A DNA stretch of 64,000 nt from assembly GCA_963833655.1 (NCBI GenBank), contig CAWHYL010000006.1, forward strand, positions 186,001-250,000, in the 5' to 3' direction. Positions within the stretch are counted from its first letter, which is position 1; the number at the start of each line of letters is the position of its first letter. The position numbers and the translations under genes were made by a program. Under the pieces are notes generated by a model, which saw nothing but the letters and a program-made list of their open reading frames with translations, did no database searches and was not told the origin of the DNA. Of this stretch, positions 10,518-17,387 are shown one piece after another. The DNA comes from 3-1-20CM-4-69-9 sp963833655. Lineage in GTDB: Bacteria; Actinomycetota; Thermoleophilia; Gaiellales; Gaiellaceae.

Positions 10518-11187
10518 GCCGCTCGAGCCGATCGGCGAGGAATCCGCACTCGCCCGCGCCCGGCTGCACCGCCAGCTGACGGTCGAGGAGACCGCAAAGC
10601 GCGCCGGCCTCTCCGTCGAGGAGGTGCGCTGGCTCGAGGACGGGCGCGTCTACCGCTTCGCCCGGCCCGACGACGCCCTCGCCGCCACCTTGCTGTATGC
10701 GAGCGCCCTGGGGATCGACAACCGTGAAGCACGCGCGCTCGCCGGGATGCCGGTCCCGTCCCTCCCGCCGCAGCGGAATCCCCTGTCTCGCCTCGTCGCC
10801 GTCGGCGCCGTCGTTGTCGCGCTCGCAGTCGTCGCGACGCTGCTCGTCGTACCGCGATCCGGCGGCAAGCACGCGACCGCCTCCACCGCAGCGATTCTCC
10901 CACCGCCCTGGCGGATTCCGGTGACGGTCCTGAACGGCAGCGGCGACATCAACTACACGCGGCAGGTCGCGAGCCACGTCGGCGGCTACGGCTACACGAT
11001 CAAGAAGGTCGGCCGCGCCGCGACGTTCGGGTACCCGCAAACCGCCGTCTACTTCCCGCCACGCTGCGAGGCGATCGCGCTCCGCCTCGCGAAGCAGCTC
11101 GGCGTCGAGACGAAGCCGCTTCCAGGCGGCTCGGGCGCGTGCCAGCTCTACGTGATCGTCGGCCCGGCACGCGGGCCAGGCGAGTAA
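10492..11187 (+). CDS. membrane protein with HTH_25-like N-terminus and LytR_C domain
   Basis: A 231-residue protein with three parts. Residues 10-75 resemble the RodZ-type helix-turn-helix (RLHRQLTVEETAKRAGLSVEEVRWLEDG). A single membrane helix lies around residues 100-122. The C-terminal 85 residues (VTVLNGSGDINYTRQVASHV) are a LytR C-terminal-type domain found outside the membrane in cell-wall proteins. The ATG at 10492 was chosen because GAGGAG sits 8 nt upstream; the GTG at 10471 lacks a good ribosome site. It overlaps the MobA-like gene. A role in cell-envelope assembly is inferred. Confidence 0.85.
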   Translation: MTTGMELVEPLEPIGEESALARARLHRQLTVEETAKRAGLSVEEVRWLEDGRVYRFARPDDALAATLLYASALGIDNREARALAGMPVPSLPPQRNPLSRLVAVGAVVVALAVVATLLVVPRSGGKHATASTAAILPPPWRIPVTVLNGSGDINYTRQVASHVGGYGYTIKKVGRAATFGYPQTAVYFPPRCEAIALRLAKQLGVETKPLPGGSGACQLYVIVGPARGPGE

Positions 11188-11218
11188 GAGCCCCCGCCGC
11201 CAGCCACAGCTCGAACCG

Positions 11219-11441
11219 CTGGGTCAGACCCCTTTGGGGTCAGACCCCCTCAAAGCCGGAGCGTAAGCCGCGGGCTTACGCGCAGGCGACCTGATGCGAC
11301 GCGCGCACGCGCAGCCTGCGCGCGCCGCACGGTAGGAAACACACGCCCGACCACCTAAAGAGCGCGCGGGCTCCGCCCGCGCGCGTTCGGCGCGAAGCGC
11401 CGCACCTAACCCCGAACGAAAGGCGCAGCCTTTCGTTCGAC
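11219..11441. repeat. composite hairpin repeat, copy 1
   Basis: First of three copies of a structured intergenic element (others at 11449-11706 and 17388-17622). The order is: a GGGTCAGACCCC/GGGGTCAGACCCC pair split by TTT; core AAGCCGGAGCG; hairpin GCGTAAGCC-gcg-GGCTTACGC (11261-11281); core GCGCAGGCGACCTGATGCG; a GC hairpin; core ACGGTAGGAAACACACGCCCGACC; hairpin GCGCGCGGGC-tcc-GCCCGCGCGC (11362-11384); a short GGCGC-gaa-GCGCC hairpin; and a final 12-bp hairpin at 11413-11439. Bases 11221-11332 match 11452-11563 of copy 2 with one difference. No coding frame is convincing here. Confidence 0.85.
11413..11439. terminator. 12-bp hairpin with GCA loop, terminator-like
   Basis: CGAACGAAAGGC and GCCTTTCGTTCG form a perfect 12-bp stem closed by GCA. 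It is the last hairpin of repeat copy 1 and is followed by CCAAAAAG, with no T-run. It could terminate transcription from the operon ending at 11187. Confidence 0.5.
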
Positions 11442-11448
11442 CAAAAAG

Positions 11449-11706
11449 CTGGGGTCAGACCCCTTTGGGGTCAGACCCCCTCAAAGCCGGAGCGTAAGCC
11501 GCAGGCTTACGCGCAGGCGACCTGATGCGACGCGCGCACGCGCAGCCTGCGCGCGCCGCACGGAAGAGAACAAACGCCCACCGCCTACCGCACGGAAGGA
11601 AGCAATCGCCGACCACCGCGAGAGCGCGCGCGCGCTCAGCCCGCGCGCGTTCCCCGCGAAGCGGCGTCCATCTTCCAACGAGCGAAAGCGAAGCTTTCGC
11701 TCGTTA
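11449..11706. repeat. composite hairpin repeat, copy 2 (tandem, 231-nt offset)
   Basis: Direct tandem copy of the element at 11219. The first 112 nt are nearly identical (one mismatch). It then has two versions of the ACGGAAGRGAACAA...CGCC core, at about 11560 and 11613, as if that unit had been duplicated, then a degenerate GC hairpin (GCGCGCGCGCGCTCAGCCCGCGCGC), a CCGCGAAGCGG hairpin and a perfect 13-bp hairpin at 11677-11705. The last hairpin overlaps the stop codon of the anti-sigma gene read from the other strand. Confidence 0.85.
11677..11705 (-). terminator. 13-bp perfect hairpin with GAA loop after the anti-sigma gene
   Basis: AACGAGCGAAAGC and GCTTTCGCTCGTT pair perfectly around GAA. 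The hairpin overlaps the TAA stop (11704-11706) of the minus-strand anti-sigma gene, so it would act as its terminator or 3'-end stabiliser. No U-tract follows in that direction. It is also the closing hairpin of repeat copy 2. Confidence 0.6.
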
Positions 11707-11943
11707 TTGAAGAGGGGTGCGAAGGGCGGCGAGCTTCGTCTTCAGCTCGACCGGCATCGGCTCGGCGGCGACGGCTTGGCGGACGTACTGGCGCAGCGTC
11801 TCCTCGAAGCGGTAGCGCTTGCGGCAGTAGGCGCACTCGTCGAGATGCGCCTCCGCTTCCGAGCGCTCGGCGTCCGTCAGCACGCGGTCCATGAAGGGCT
11901 GCATCACGTCCTCGCAGTGCGCGCACGGGTCGTATGCCGTCAC
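11704..11943 (-). CDS. zinc-binding anti-sigma factor (RsrA-like)
   Basis: A 79-residue ZAS-type anti-sigma factor that holds its partner sigma inactive until a thiol-oxidising or similar stress. The zinc ligands are visible as Cys10 (with Cys7 nearby, CAHC), His33, Cys37 and Cys40 in the HLDECAYC motif. The following helix RYRFEETLRQYV contacts sigma in the family. It starts at GTG overlapping the sigma-factor stop by 4 nt (GTGA). The spare cysteine at position 7 next to the zinc site is what redox-sensing RsrA proteins have, so disulfide sensing is plausible but not proven. Confidence 0.92.
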   Translation of the reverse strand: MTAYDPCAHCEDVMQPFMDRVLTDAERSEAEAHLDECAYCRKRYRFEETLRQYVRQAVAAEPMPVELKTKLAALRTPLQ

Positions 11944-12524
11944 GTTCCCACCGCCTGCTCGGCCATCGCCTTCTTCAGGATACGCCGACCACGATGCAGA
12001 CGCGACATGACGGTGCCGATCGGGATGTCGAGGATCTGCGCCGCGTCTGCGTAGGTGAAGTCGCCGATGTCGACGAGCACGACGACGTCGCGGAAGTCGT
12101 GCGGCACCTCGGACAGCGCCGCGACGACGTCGTTCTGCGACAGGCGCTCGACAACGCGGTTCTCGTCGGTGTCGCCGTCACCCGCAGCCTCGAGCTTGTT
12201 GTAGAGGAAGTAGTCGCCTTCCTCGAGCGGCTGCTCGTCGGGACGCCGCTGCTGCCGGCGGCCGCGGTCGATGTTGAGGTTCGTCAGGATCCGAAGGAGC
12301 CACGCGCGCAGGTTCGTGCCCGGTTGAAAGGACCGCCAGCTGCGGAAGGCGCGCGCGTACGTCTCCTGCACTAGATCCTCGGCCTCCTCGCGGGAGCCGA
12401 CGAGGTGACGGGCGACGCGGTAGACCTGATCCGACAGCGCAAGTGCTTCCTCCTCGAAGCGCACGCGGTCACGCGCTTCTGTCGCGATTTGCCGAGCGCC
12501 GGTCTCTCGAGTCGTCTCGCTCAT
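11940..12524 (-). CDS. ECF RNA polymerase sigma factor, SigR/SigH type
   Basis: A 194-residue group IV sigma factor. Region 2 is seen in LVGSREEAEDLVQETYARAFRS and TNLRAWLLRILTNLNIDRGRR, and region 4 in LSEVPHDFRDVVVLVDIGDFTYADAAQILDIPIGTVMSRLHRGRR, which contains the helix-turn-helix. The ATG at 12522-12524 (MSETTRE) is preferred to an in-frame ATG 54 nt further upstream because the extra residues do not look conserved and that ATG would fall close to the promoter. A GGAAT-N18-GTT sequence lies about 36 nt upstream, which matches the SigR/SigH consensus, so it probably controls its own operon. Confidence 0.93.
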   Translation of the reverse strand: MSETTRETGARQIATEARDRVRFEEEALALSDQVYRVARHLVGSREEAEDLVQETYARAFRSWRSFQPGTNLRAWLLRILTNLNIDRGRRQQRRPDEQPLEEGDYFLYNKLEAAGDGDTDENRVVERLSQNDVVAALSEVPHDFRDVVVLVDIGDFTYADAAQILDIPIGTVMSRLHRGRRILKKAMAEQAVGT

Positions 12525-12559
12525 CCCTCGAGCCACCCTAGCAAGGCCTTCTCCGCATA

Positions 12560-12585
12560 AACGTCGGGTTATCCACACTCATTCC
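12560..12585 (-). promoter_or_regulatory. SigR/SigH-type promoter (GGAAT-N18-GTT)
   Basis: Read on the minus strand, GGAAT (12585-12581) is followed after exactly 18 nt by GTT (12562-12560). This is the consensus of promoters used by the thiol-stress ECF sigma SigR/SigH. It lies just upstream of the sigma/anti-sigma operon, giving an untranslated leader of about 30 nt. Autoregulation is inferred. Confidence 0.65.
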
Positions 12586-12600
12586 GGGTACACGAAATCC

Positions 12601-12768
12601 ATGGACAAAGACGTTGAACAGCGGCGCGCCGAGATCCGTGAGGAGATCTCCGATGCAACCGGCGTGGACGAGGAGCACGAGGATCCGGAAGGGCACGAGC
12701 CGCTCCCGGGCGTCGTCGGCAACAGGATCAAGAAGGCGAGCGAGCCGGACCCTGATCGAGCGGCCTGA
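12601..12768 (+). CDS. small acidic hypothetical protein
   Basis: A 55-codon frame starting at ATG and ending TGA. The product is highly charged (MDKDVEQRRAEIREEISDA, then a Glu/His-rich middle and a Lys/Arg tail) with no membrane segment. It is divergent from the sigma operon, close to the SigR-like promoter, and its 3' end overlaps that of the convergent HMA gene by 41 nt. No ribosome site is obvious. The even charge distribution resembles a real small soluble protein, but I do not recognise it. Confidence 0.45.
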   Translation: MDKDVEQRRAEIREEISDATGVDEEHEDPEGHEPLPGVVGNRIKKASEPDPDRAA

Positions 12769-12961
12769 ACCCTCCTCGGGCCAGTGCATCGACCAGCGCT
12801 TCGCGTGAGGTGCGCTCGTCGTCCCAAGCCAGCGAGACGACCCCCATGAGGTTCGCGTTTGCCGCCTCGAGCCCCTCGTGACCCTCGAGCACCTTCGCGA
12901 GCCGCATGACACACCGCTCGCAGCGGACACCGCTCACCTGAAGCGTTTCCTCGCGCAGCAT
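12728..12961 (-). CDS. HMA (heavy-metal-associated) domain protein
   Basis: A 77-residue cytoplasmic protein with a CopZ-like ferredoxin fold. The motif GVRCERCVMRLAKVLEG (about residues 11-27) supplies the CxxC metal site, and the spacing to VVSLAWDD and ALARGGF matches the beta-alpha-beta-beta-alpha-beta pattern. The ATG at 12961 is used; upstream in-frame sequence is the shadow of the ligase gene. It starts 5 nt after the stop of the GCS2 ligase and is likely in that operon. A link between copper/soft-metal handling and thiol synthesis would make sense but is inferred. Confidence 0.75.
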   Translation of the reverse strand: MLREETLQVSGVRCERCVMRLAKVLEGHEGLEAANANLMGVVSLAWDDERTSREALVDALARGGFRPLDQGPARSPS

Positions 12962-12966
12962 GAACC

Positions 12967-14022
12967 TCAGGCTACCGAGCGCTCGACGAGATCTGCGCAG
13001 ACGGCTCGCAGGCCGCCGTCCTTGCCGACATCGAGCTGACGGTCTGCCTCGCACGTGAGGCCGTCGAAGCCGTCCGCAGCGACGGGAAGCTCTGCGAGCA
13101 AGTCGGGAACCGCGAGCGCCTCCGCGCGATCAGGATGAATCAGCTTCCCGTGCGGCCCGAACCGCGCTGCCGCCCAGCGATTCTGCGCGTAGACGCCGCG
13201 CTCCGACGGCTCGAACGGCCGCGGCGGCGCGTCGAGGGCCCACGCACAGAGCGCGTGCAGCAGCCGAACGAACGCGCGCGTGTGCTCGAGCGACGTCGGC
13301 TGGTCAGGCGCGCGGATCTCGAGCGTGCCGAACTGCGGGTTCGGCCGCACGTCCCACCAGAAGCTCGTGTACGTGCTCGCGAGACCGGTCGCGACCATGT
13401 GCTCGACAAACGCCTCCCACTGTCCGTAGGAGCGCAGGGCGGGTGGCGCACCGGCGCGCGGCAGCAGCGCAAGCACCTCCGCGCGCACGGAGCGCGCGCC
13501 GGTGTCCTCACCGGCGAGGTACGGCGAGTTCGCCGACAGCGCGAGCACGAGCGGCAGCCACGGGAGGATCGTCTCCAACACGCGGTAGCAGTCGTCGGCG
13601 CTCGGCATCCCCACGTGGACGTGGAGCCCGCTGACCCCCTGACGGCGCGCGCTCGGTCCGGCGTACGCGACGAAGTCGCGATAGCGCTCGTCCGGCACGA
13701 TCTCCTGCTCCTCGGGCCGGCTCGTCGGGTGCGAGCCCGATGCTGCGACCGTCAGTCCGCTCGCGTGCGCGACTTCGGCCGCTGCGCGACGCAGCTCCGC
13801 GATTCGGTCGACCGCCTCGTCCGGCGACGCCGCCACCTCGTTCGTCAGCTCGACGACCGACGCGTGCAGCTCCGTCTTCAGAACGCCCGGCAGCGTTCGC
13901 CCGTCGACGCCCGCGATGAGCGTCTCCACGCGGGGCGCAAGCTCGAGCGTCTCCGCATCGAGGATCCAGAGCTCCTCCTCGACGCCGACGGTGAGGCCTC
14001 GACCGAAGTGTTGCTCGATCAC
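12967..14022 (-). CDS. GCS2-family carboxylate-amine ligase (glutamate-cysteine ligase-like)
   Basis: A 351-residue ATP-dependent ligase of the YbdK/EgtA group, joining glutamate to an amine such as cysteine. The N-terminus has TVGVEEELWILDAETLEL, the Glu-rich ATP/metal motif of the family; further on are ELHASVVELTNEVAAS, VSGLHVHVGM, ANSPYLAGEDTG and NPQFGTLEIRAPDQP, all typical. The GTG at 14020-14022 overlaps the stop of the upstream small gene by 4 nt. The product could be gamma-glutamylcysteine (a precursor of glutathione or ergothioneine) or another gamma-glutamyl amide; the family is promiscuous. Confidence 0.9.
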   Translation of the reverse strand: MIEQHFGRGLTVGVEEELWILDAETLELAPRVETLIAGVDGRTLPGVLKTELHASVVELTNEVAASPDEAVDRIAELRRAAAEVAHASGLTVAASGSHPTSRPEEQEIVPDERYRDFVAYAGPSARRQGVSGLHVHVGMPSADDCYRVLETILPWLPLVLALSANSPYLAGEDTGARSVRAEVLALLPRAGAPPALRSYGQWEAFVEHMVATGLASTYTSFWWDVRPNPQFGTLEIRAPDQPTSLEHTRAFVRLLHALCAWALDAPPRPFEPSERGVYAQNRWAAARFGPHGKLIHPDRAEALAVPDLLAELPVAADGFDGLTCEADRQLDVGKDGGLRAVCADLVERSVA

Positions 14023-14351
14023 CGAGCGCGGACGCCGTGCACCGGGCCGCCGGCGGCCTCCCACGCGTAGTACGACGCGCTCGGTCCGTACTCGGCGGCG
14101 TACTCCTCGATCCGCGGGTTGCGGCCGACCTCCTTCGCGCGCTGGGCGTGATGCAGGAGGTTCGGGTCGTCACGGCGCTCCCAGACGAGGATCAGGTGCG
14201 CCGCGGTCATGAACTCGGCGACGAACTCGCAGCCGTTCGCAGGGCACGGAAACGGATTCGTGCGGACGCAGAACCAACCGCTGTGCTCCCCGGCACCGTC
14301 GTCTGTCCAGAGCTCCTCGACCTGGATGAGCTCGATCCCGCCCTGCTCCAC
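14019..14351 (-). CDS. conserved hypothetical protein, first gene of the GCS2 operon
   Basis: A 110-residue soluble protein starting at GTG. It has a Cys pair in CVRTNPFPCPANGC, an aromatic-rich middle (AAHLILVWERRDD) and a HAQ...GRNPRIEEY segment. I recognise no named family. It overlaps the downstream ligase by 4 nt, so the two are translationally coupled; it may be a small partner or regulator of that ligase. Confidence 0.7.
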   Translation of the reverse strand: MEQGGIELIQVEELWTDDGAGEHSGWFCVRTNPFPCPANGCEFVAEFMTAAHLILVWERRDDPNLLHHAQRAKEVGRNPRIEEYAAEYGPSASYYAWEAAGGPVHGVRAR

Positions 14352-14382
14352 CCGCCTGAGGGTACCCGTCAGAAACTTTTCA

Positions 14383-14419
14383 GATCGGGCACTCTAGGAA
14401 GGGGTCGGGTTGCCCGATC
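14383..14419. terminator. 9-bp inverted repeat between divergent genes
   Basis: GATCGGGCA (14383-14391) and TGCCCGATC (14411-14419) are perfect inverted repeats separated by 19 nt. They lie between the start of the minus-strand operon (14351) and the plus-strand flavoprotein (14492), so an operator is as likely as a terminator. Confidence 0.35.
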
Positions 14420-14491
14420 CGCAGCCGCAGTCGGATCGGGTGAGGGCGCGTTTAGCCGCGCCCGCCCGGCCCCGCGTCGTACGCTCGCAGC

Positions 14492-15841
14492 ATGACTACG
14501 GAGACGTACGACCTCATCGTTCTCGGCGCGGGCTCGGCGGCCCGAGACGGCGCCGGCATGGCGGCGCGCGAGCACGGCGCCCGTGTGGCGATCGTCGAGC
14601 GCACGCGCTGGGGCGGCTCGTGCCCGAATGTCGCGTGCCGTCCGACCAAGGCATACCTCGTTGCCGCCGAGCTGATGCACGACGTCCGCCGGCATGCGGC
14701 GGAGCGCGGCATCGACTTGCCCGCACCCGCCCTCGATCTCGCACGCACCCGCGCGTGGAAGGACTCGCTGCGCCGCGACCAGGACAGCTGGGTGAAGTTG
14801 CTGCGCGACGCCGGCTACGGGGTGTATCCCGGTGAGGCGGCGTTCGTCGACGCGCACACGGTGCATGTCGGCGACGCCAGGCTCAGCGCCGAAAGGATCT
14901 TGGTCGCCACGGGCGGGCGCACTGCCGTTCCGCCGATCCCCGGCATCGCCGACGTGCACTGGATCGACCACATCAGCGCGCTCGAGCTGACGGAGGTGCC
15001 CGAGTCGCTGCTCGTCGTCGGGGCCGGGCCGGTCGGCCTCGAGTTCGCGCAGATCTTCGCGCGCTTCGGCGCCCGCGTCACGATCGTGAACCACGGGCCG
15101 CAGATCGCCGCGCGCGCCGACACGGATGCGGCGAACGAGCTGCAGGCGGCGCTCGAGGACGAGGGGATCGAGGTCGTCTTGAACGGCGGCGTCGAGCGAG
15201 TGGGCCGCGGTCAAGCCGTGGTCAGCGGTGGGCGCACGCTCGAGGTCTCACACATCCTGCTCGCGTCGGGCCGTGTCCCGAACGTCGAAGAGCTGAACCT
15301 CGCGGCCGTCGGCATCGAAACGGCCCGTGGCGGAATCGTCGTCGACGATCACCAGCGGACGTCTGCCGCCGGCGTCTGGGCGGCCGGCGACGTCGCGGCA
15401 GGCCCGATGCTCACGCCGACGGCGCAGTACCAGGCGCGCATCGCCGTCGAGGACATGTTCAGCCCGAGCCGCGCGAGAACCGCCGACTACTCCGTCCTGC
15501 CGACGGCGGTCTTCACGGATCCGGAGCTCGGTTCCGTGGGGCTGACCGAGAGCGAGGCGCGTGCGCACGGCTACGACGTCGGCGTCGCGACGCACCCGCT
15601 GACCGCCGTCACGCGCGCCCAGTACTACGGGGCGAAGCGTGGGCTGTACAAGATCGTCTACGAGCGCGCGGGCCGGCGGGTGCTCGGCGTGCACGTCGTC
15701 TGCCGCGGCGCGAGTGACATCGTGGGTGCGCTCGCGGTGGGGTTACGGCTCGGCGCCACCGTCGACGACCTCGCTGCCGTGCACCACGTGTACCCGAGCT
15801 TCGGCGAGGGGCTCAAGGCCGCTGCCGAGCAGGCCGCCTAG
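14492..15841 (+). CDS. pyridine nucleotide-disulfide oxidoreductase (dihydrolipoyl dehydrogenase/MerA family)
   Basis: A 449-residue FAD- and NAD(P)-binding enzyme of the class I disulfide reductases. It shows the FAD motif LIVLGAGSAARDGA, the redox-active disulfide GGSCPNVACRPTK (CxxxxC, about residues 47-52), the NAD(P) motif LLVVGAGPVGLEFAQ, the second FAD motif GVWAAGDVAAG and the C-terminal HHVYPSFGE, which supplies the catalytic His-Glu. It therefore has all parts for catalysis. It stands alone rather than in a 2-oxoacid dehydrogenase operon, so lipoamide, mycothione or a metal ion are all possible substrates. Confidence 0.9.
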   Translation: MTTETYDLIVLGAGSAARDGAGMAAREHGARVAIVERTRWGGSCPNVACRPTKAYLVAAELMHDVRRHAAERGIDLPAPALDLARTRAWKDSLRRDQDSWVKLLRDAGYGVYPGEAAFVDAHTVHVGDARLSAERILVATGGRTAVPPIPGIADVHWIDHISALELTEVPESLLVVGAGPVGLEFAQIFARFGARVTIVNHGPQIAARADTDAANELQAALEDEGIEVVLNGGVERVGRGQAVVSGGRTLEVSHILLASGRVPNVEELNLAAVGIETARGGIVVDDHQRTSAAGVWAAGDVAAGPMLTPTAQYQARIAVEDMFSPSRARTADYSVLPTAVFTDPELGSVGLTESEARAHGYDVGVATHPLTAVTRAQYYGAKRGLYKIVYERAGRRVLGVHVVCRGASDIVGALAVGLRLGATVDDLAAVHHVYPSFGEGLKAAAEQAA

Positions 15842-16048
15842 GTCGACCCACACCTGATCGCGCCCCTCGACGAACCGCATCACGATCGAGCCGCACGAAG
15901 GACAGCGGACGACCACGCCCGCAGCCCGGTAGACGCGCAGCGCGCCCACGAAGTTCTCGGCGCCGCACCACCTGCACCGGCCGGAGGCGTCCGTAGCGTC
16001 GCGGCCGAATACATCCGTCAGCAGCCCGCCGATCGCGTTTCCATCCAC
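15743..16048 (-). CDS. DUF6510-like zinc-ribbon protein
   Basis: A 101-residue protein beginning VDGNAIGGLLTDVFGRD at a GTG. It has two CxxC pairs, CRWCGAENF and CPSCGS, spaced as a zinc ribbon, and the pattern VYRAAGVVVRCPSCG...MRFVEG...VWVDLGG that I associate with DUF6510. It is directly downstream of the flavin reductase and the sulfite-oxidase-like gene, the position in which this family commonly occurs. The 3' end overlaps the convergent disulfide oxidoreductase gene by 99 nt. Its role, perhaps in Mo-cofactor or electron transfer, is unknown. Confidence 0.7.
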   Translation of the reverse strand: MDGNAIGGLLTDVFGRDATDASGRCRWCGAENFVGALRVYRAAGVVVRCPSCGSIVMRFVEGRDQVWVDLGGLLGSGLEPLAEARVHVVHGSEVVDGGAEP

Positions 16049-16058
16049 GTAGATCAGC

Positions 16059-16763
16059 TCACGTACCTCCGAAGCGTTCCGTCCTGATGCGGCCGGGCCT
16101 GTGGCCGAGCGCGACCAGCCCCTCCGACGCGGCCTCGACGAAGCTCGTCGGCCCGCAGACGAAGACGCGCGGGCTCTCCTGCGGTGGGTAGGCGACGTCG
16201 CGCAGAACGTCGAGGTCGACCCGGCGGGCATAACCGTGCCAGTCCGGCGGCTGCGCGCGGGTCAGGGTCTGCACGACGTCGGCGCCGAGGTGGTCGAGCT
16301 CGTCTCGGTAGATGACGTCGTCGATCGTCCGCGACGAGTAGAGCAACTTGGCGGGAACCGTCGAGCCGGCCGCGCGGCGCAGGCGCAGCATGGCCATCAG
16401 GGGGACGATCCCCGAGCCGCCCGCGACGAGGAAGAGCGGGTCGGTCGCGCCGTCGGGCTCCCAGACGAAGTAGCCGCCGATCGGGCCGCGGAGCTCGAAC
16501 CTGTCGCCCGGGACGACCTCGTCGACGAGGTAGGGCGAGACTTCGCCGTCGTGGAGGCGCTCGACGGTCAGCGCGAGCGGCTCGCCGGGCGCGGATGCGA
16601 TCGAGTAGCTGCGCTCGGCCTGGTAGCCGTCCTCCGCCGTCAGCCGCACGTCGACGTGCTGCCCCGCGCGGTGTCCGGACCAGCCGGGGACGTCGAGGAC
16701 GAGGGTACGAACGCGCGGCGTCTCGGTCACCGTCTCGGTGACCGCCGCGACCAGCCAGGTCAG
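16059..16763 (-). CDS. ferredoxin-NADP reductase-type flavin oxidoreductase
   Basis: A 234-residue oxidoreductase with an FAD-binding barrel (HRAGQHVDVRLTAEDGYQ, then ERSYSIASAP) and an NAD(P) domain (FLVAGGSGIVPLMAMLR, and CGPTSFVEAA near the end). It lacks a C-terminal 2Fe-2S domain. The family's usual N-terminus (TWLVAAV...ETPRVRTLVLDVPGW) is reached only from a CTG at 16763 that overlaps the upstream stop as CTGA; the first conventional start is a GTG at 16730. It probably passes electrons between the adjacent sulfite-oxidase-like Mo protein and a pyridine nucleotide. Confidence 0.9.
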   Translation of the reverse strand: MTWLVAAVTETVTETPRVRTLVLDVPGWSGHRAGQHVDVRLTAEDGYQAERSYSIASAPGEPLALTVERLHDGEVSPYLVDEVVPGDRFELRGPIGGYFVWEPDGATDPLFLVAGGSGIVPLMAMLRLRRAAGSTVPAKLLYSSRTIDDVIYRDELDHLGADVVQTLTRAQPPDWHGYARRVDLDVLRDVAYPPQESPRVFVCGPTSFVEAASEGLVALGHRPGRIRTERFGGT

Positions 16764-17365
16764 TCGCCCCAGTACCGCTGCTCGCGCCAAGGATCGCCGT
16801 AGTTGTGGTAGCCGTTCGTCTCCCAGAAACCAGGCTCGTCCTCGTCCAGCAGCCGCAGCCCGCGCACCCACTTGGCGCTCTTCCAGAAGTAGAGGTGCGG
16901 GACGAGCAAGCGGGCCGGCCCGCCGTGCTCCGGGTCGAGCGGCTCGCCGTCGTAGCCGAACGCGACCCATGCCTTCCCGCCGGTCAGGTCTTCGACGGGG
17001 AGGTTCGTCGTGTACCCGCCGTCGGAGTAGGCGACCGCGTAGGCGGCGTCGTGGTCCACCTGCTCGAGCAGCGTGTCGACGGAGACGCCCTCCCAGTCGG
17101 TGTCGAACTTCGACCACTTCGTGACGCAGTGGATGTCCTTCGTGACGTTCTCGGACGGCAGCGCCCGGAACTCGTCCCAGGTCCACTTCACCGGCGCGGC
17201 CCCGCCGGAGATCGTGAAGCTCCACCGATCGAGCGCCGTGTGGGGCGTCGGACCTGCGGAGAGGACAGGAAAGTCGTCCGTCGCGTACTGCCCGGGCGGA
17301 AGACGACCGCTGTCGTCCCCCCGCCCGCGCCCACGAAAGCCACGCGAGACGATCCCCACGAGCAC
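16760..17365 (-). CDS. sulfite oxidase-like molybdopterin oxidoreductase
   Basis: A 201-residue protein with the sulfite oxidase (SUOX) fold. The Mo-ligating Cys is in DIHCVTKWSKFD (about residue 80), followed by EGVSVDTLL, DGGYTTNLP, KAWVAFGYDGEPLDPEHGGPAR and LYFWKSAKWVRGL, all characteristic. It starts at a GTG and has no Tat or Sec signal, so it should be cytoplasmic, unlike YedY/MsrP. It heads a three-gene unit with the flavin reductase and the DUF6510-like protein. Whether it oxidises sulfite or reduces a sulfoxide cannot be told from sequence. Confidence 0.92.
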   Translation of the reverse strand: MLVGIVSRGFRGRGRGDDSGRLPPGQYATDDFPVLSAGPTPHTALDRWSFTISGGAAPVKWTWDEFRALPSENVTKDIHCVTKWSKFDTDWEGVSVDTLLEQVDHDAAYAVAYSDGGYTTNLPVEDLTGGKAWVAFGYDGEPLDPEHGGPARLLVPHLYFWKSAKWVRGLRLLDEDEPGFWETNGYHNYGDPWREQRYWGD

Positions 17366-17387
17366 GACGGTACAACAAGAACGAAAG

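Noticed and set aside
11219..11706. CRISPR array or tRNA cluster
   Set aside because: The repeats are two long copies with hairpins, without regularly spaced unique spacers; no tRNA cloverleaf with a T-loop GTTCRANYC and CCA end could be built.
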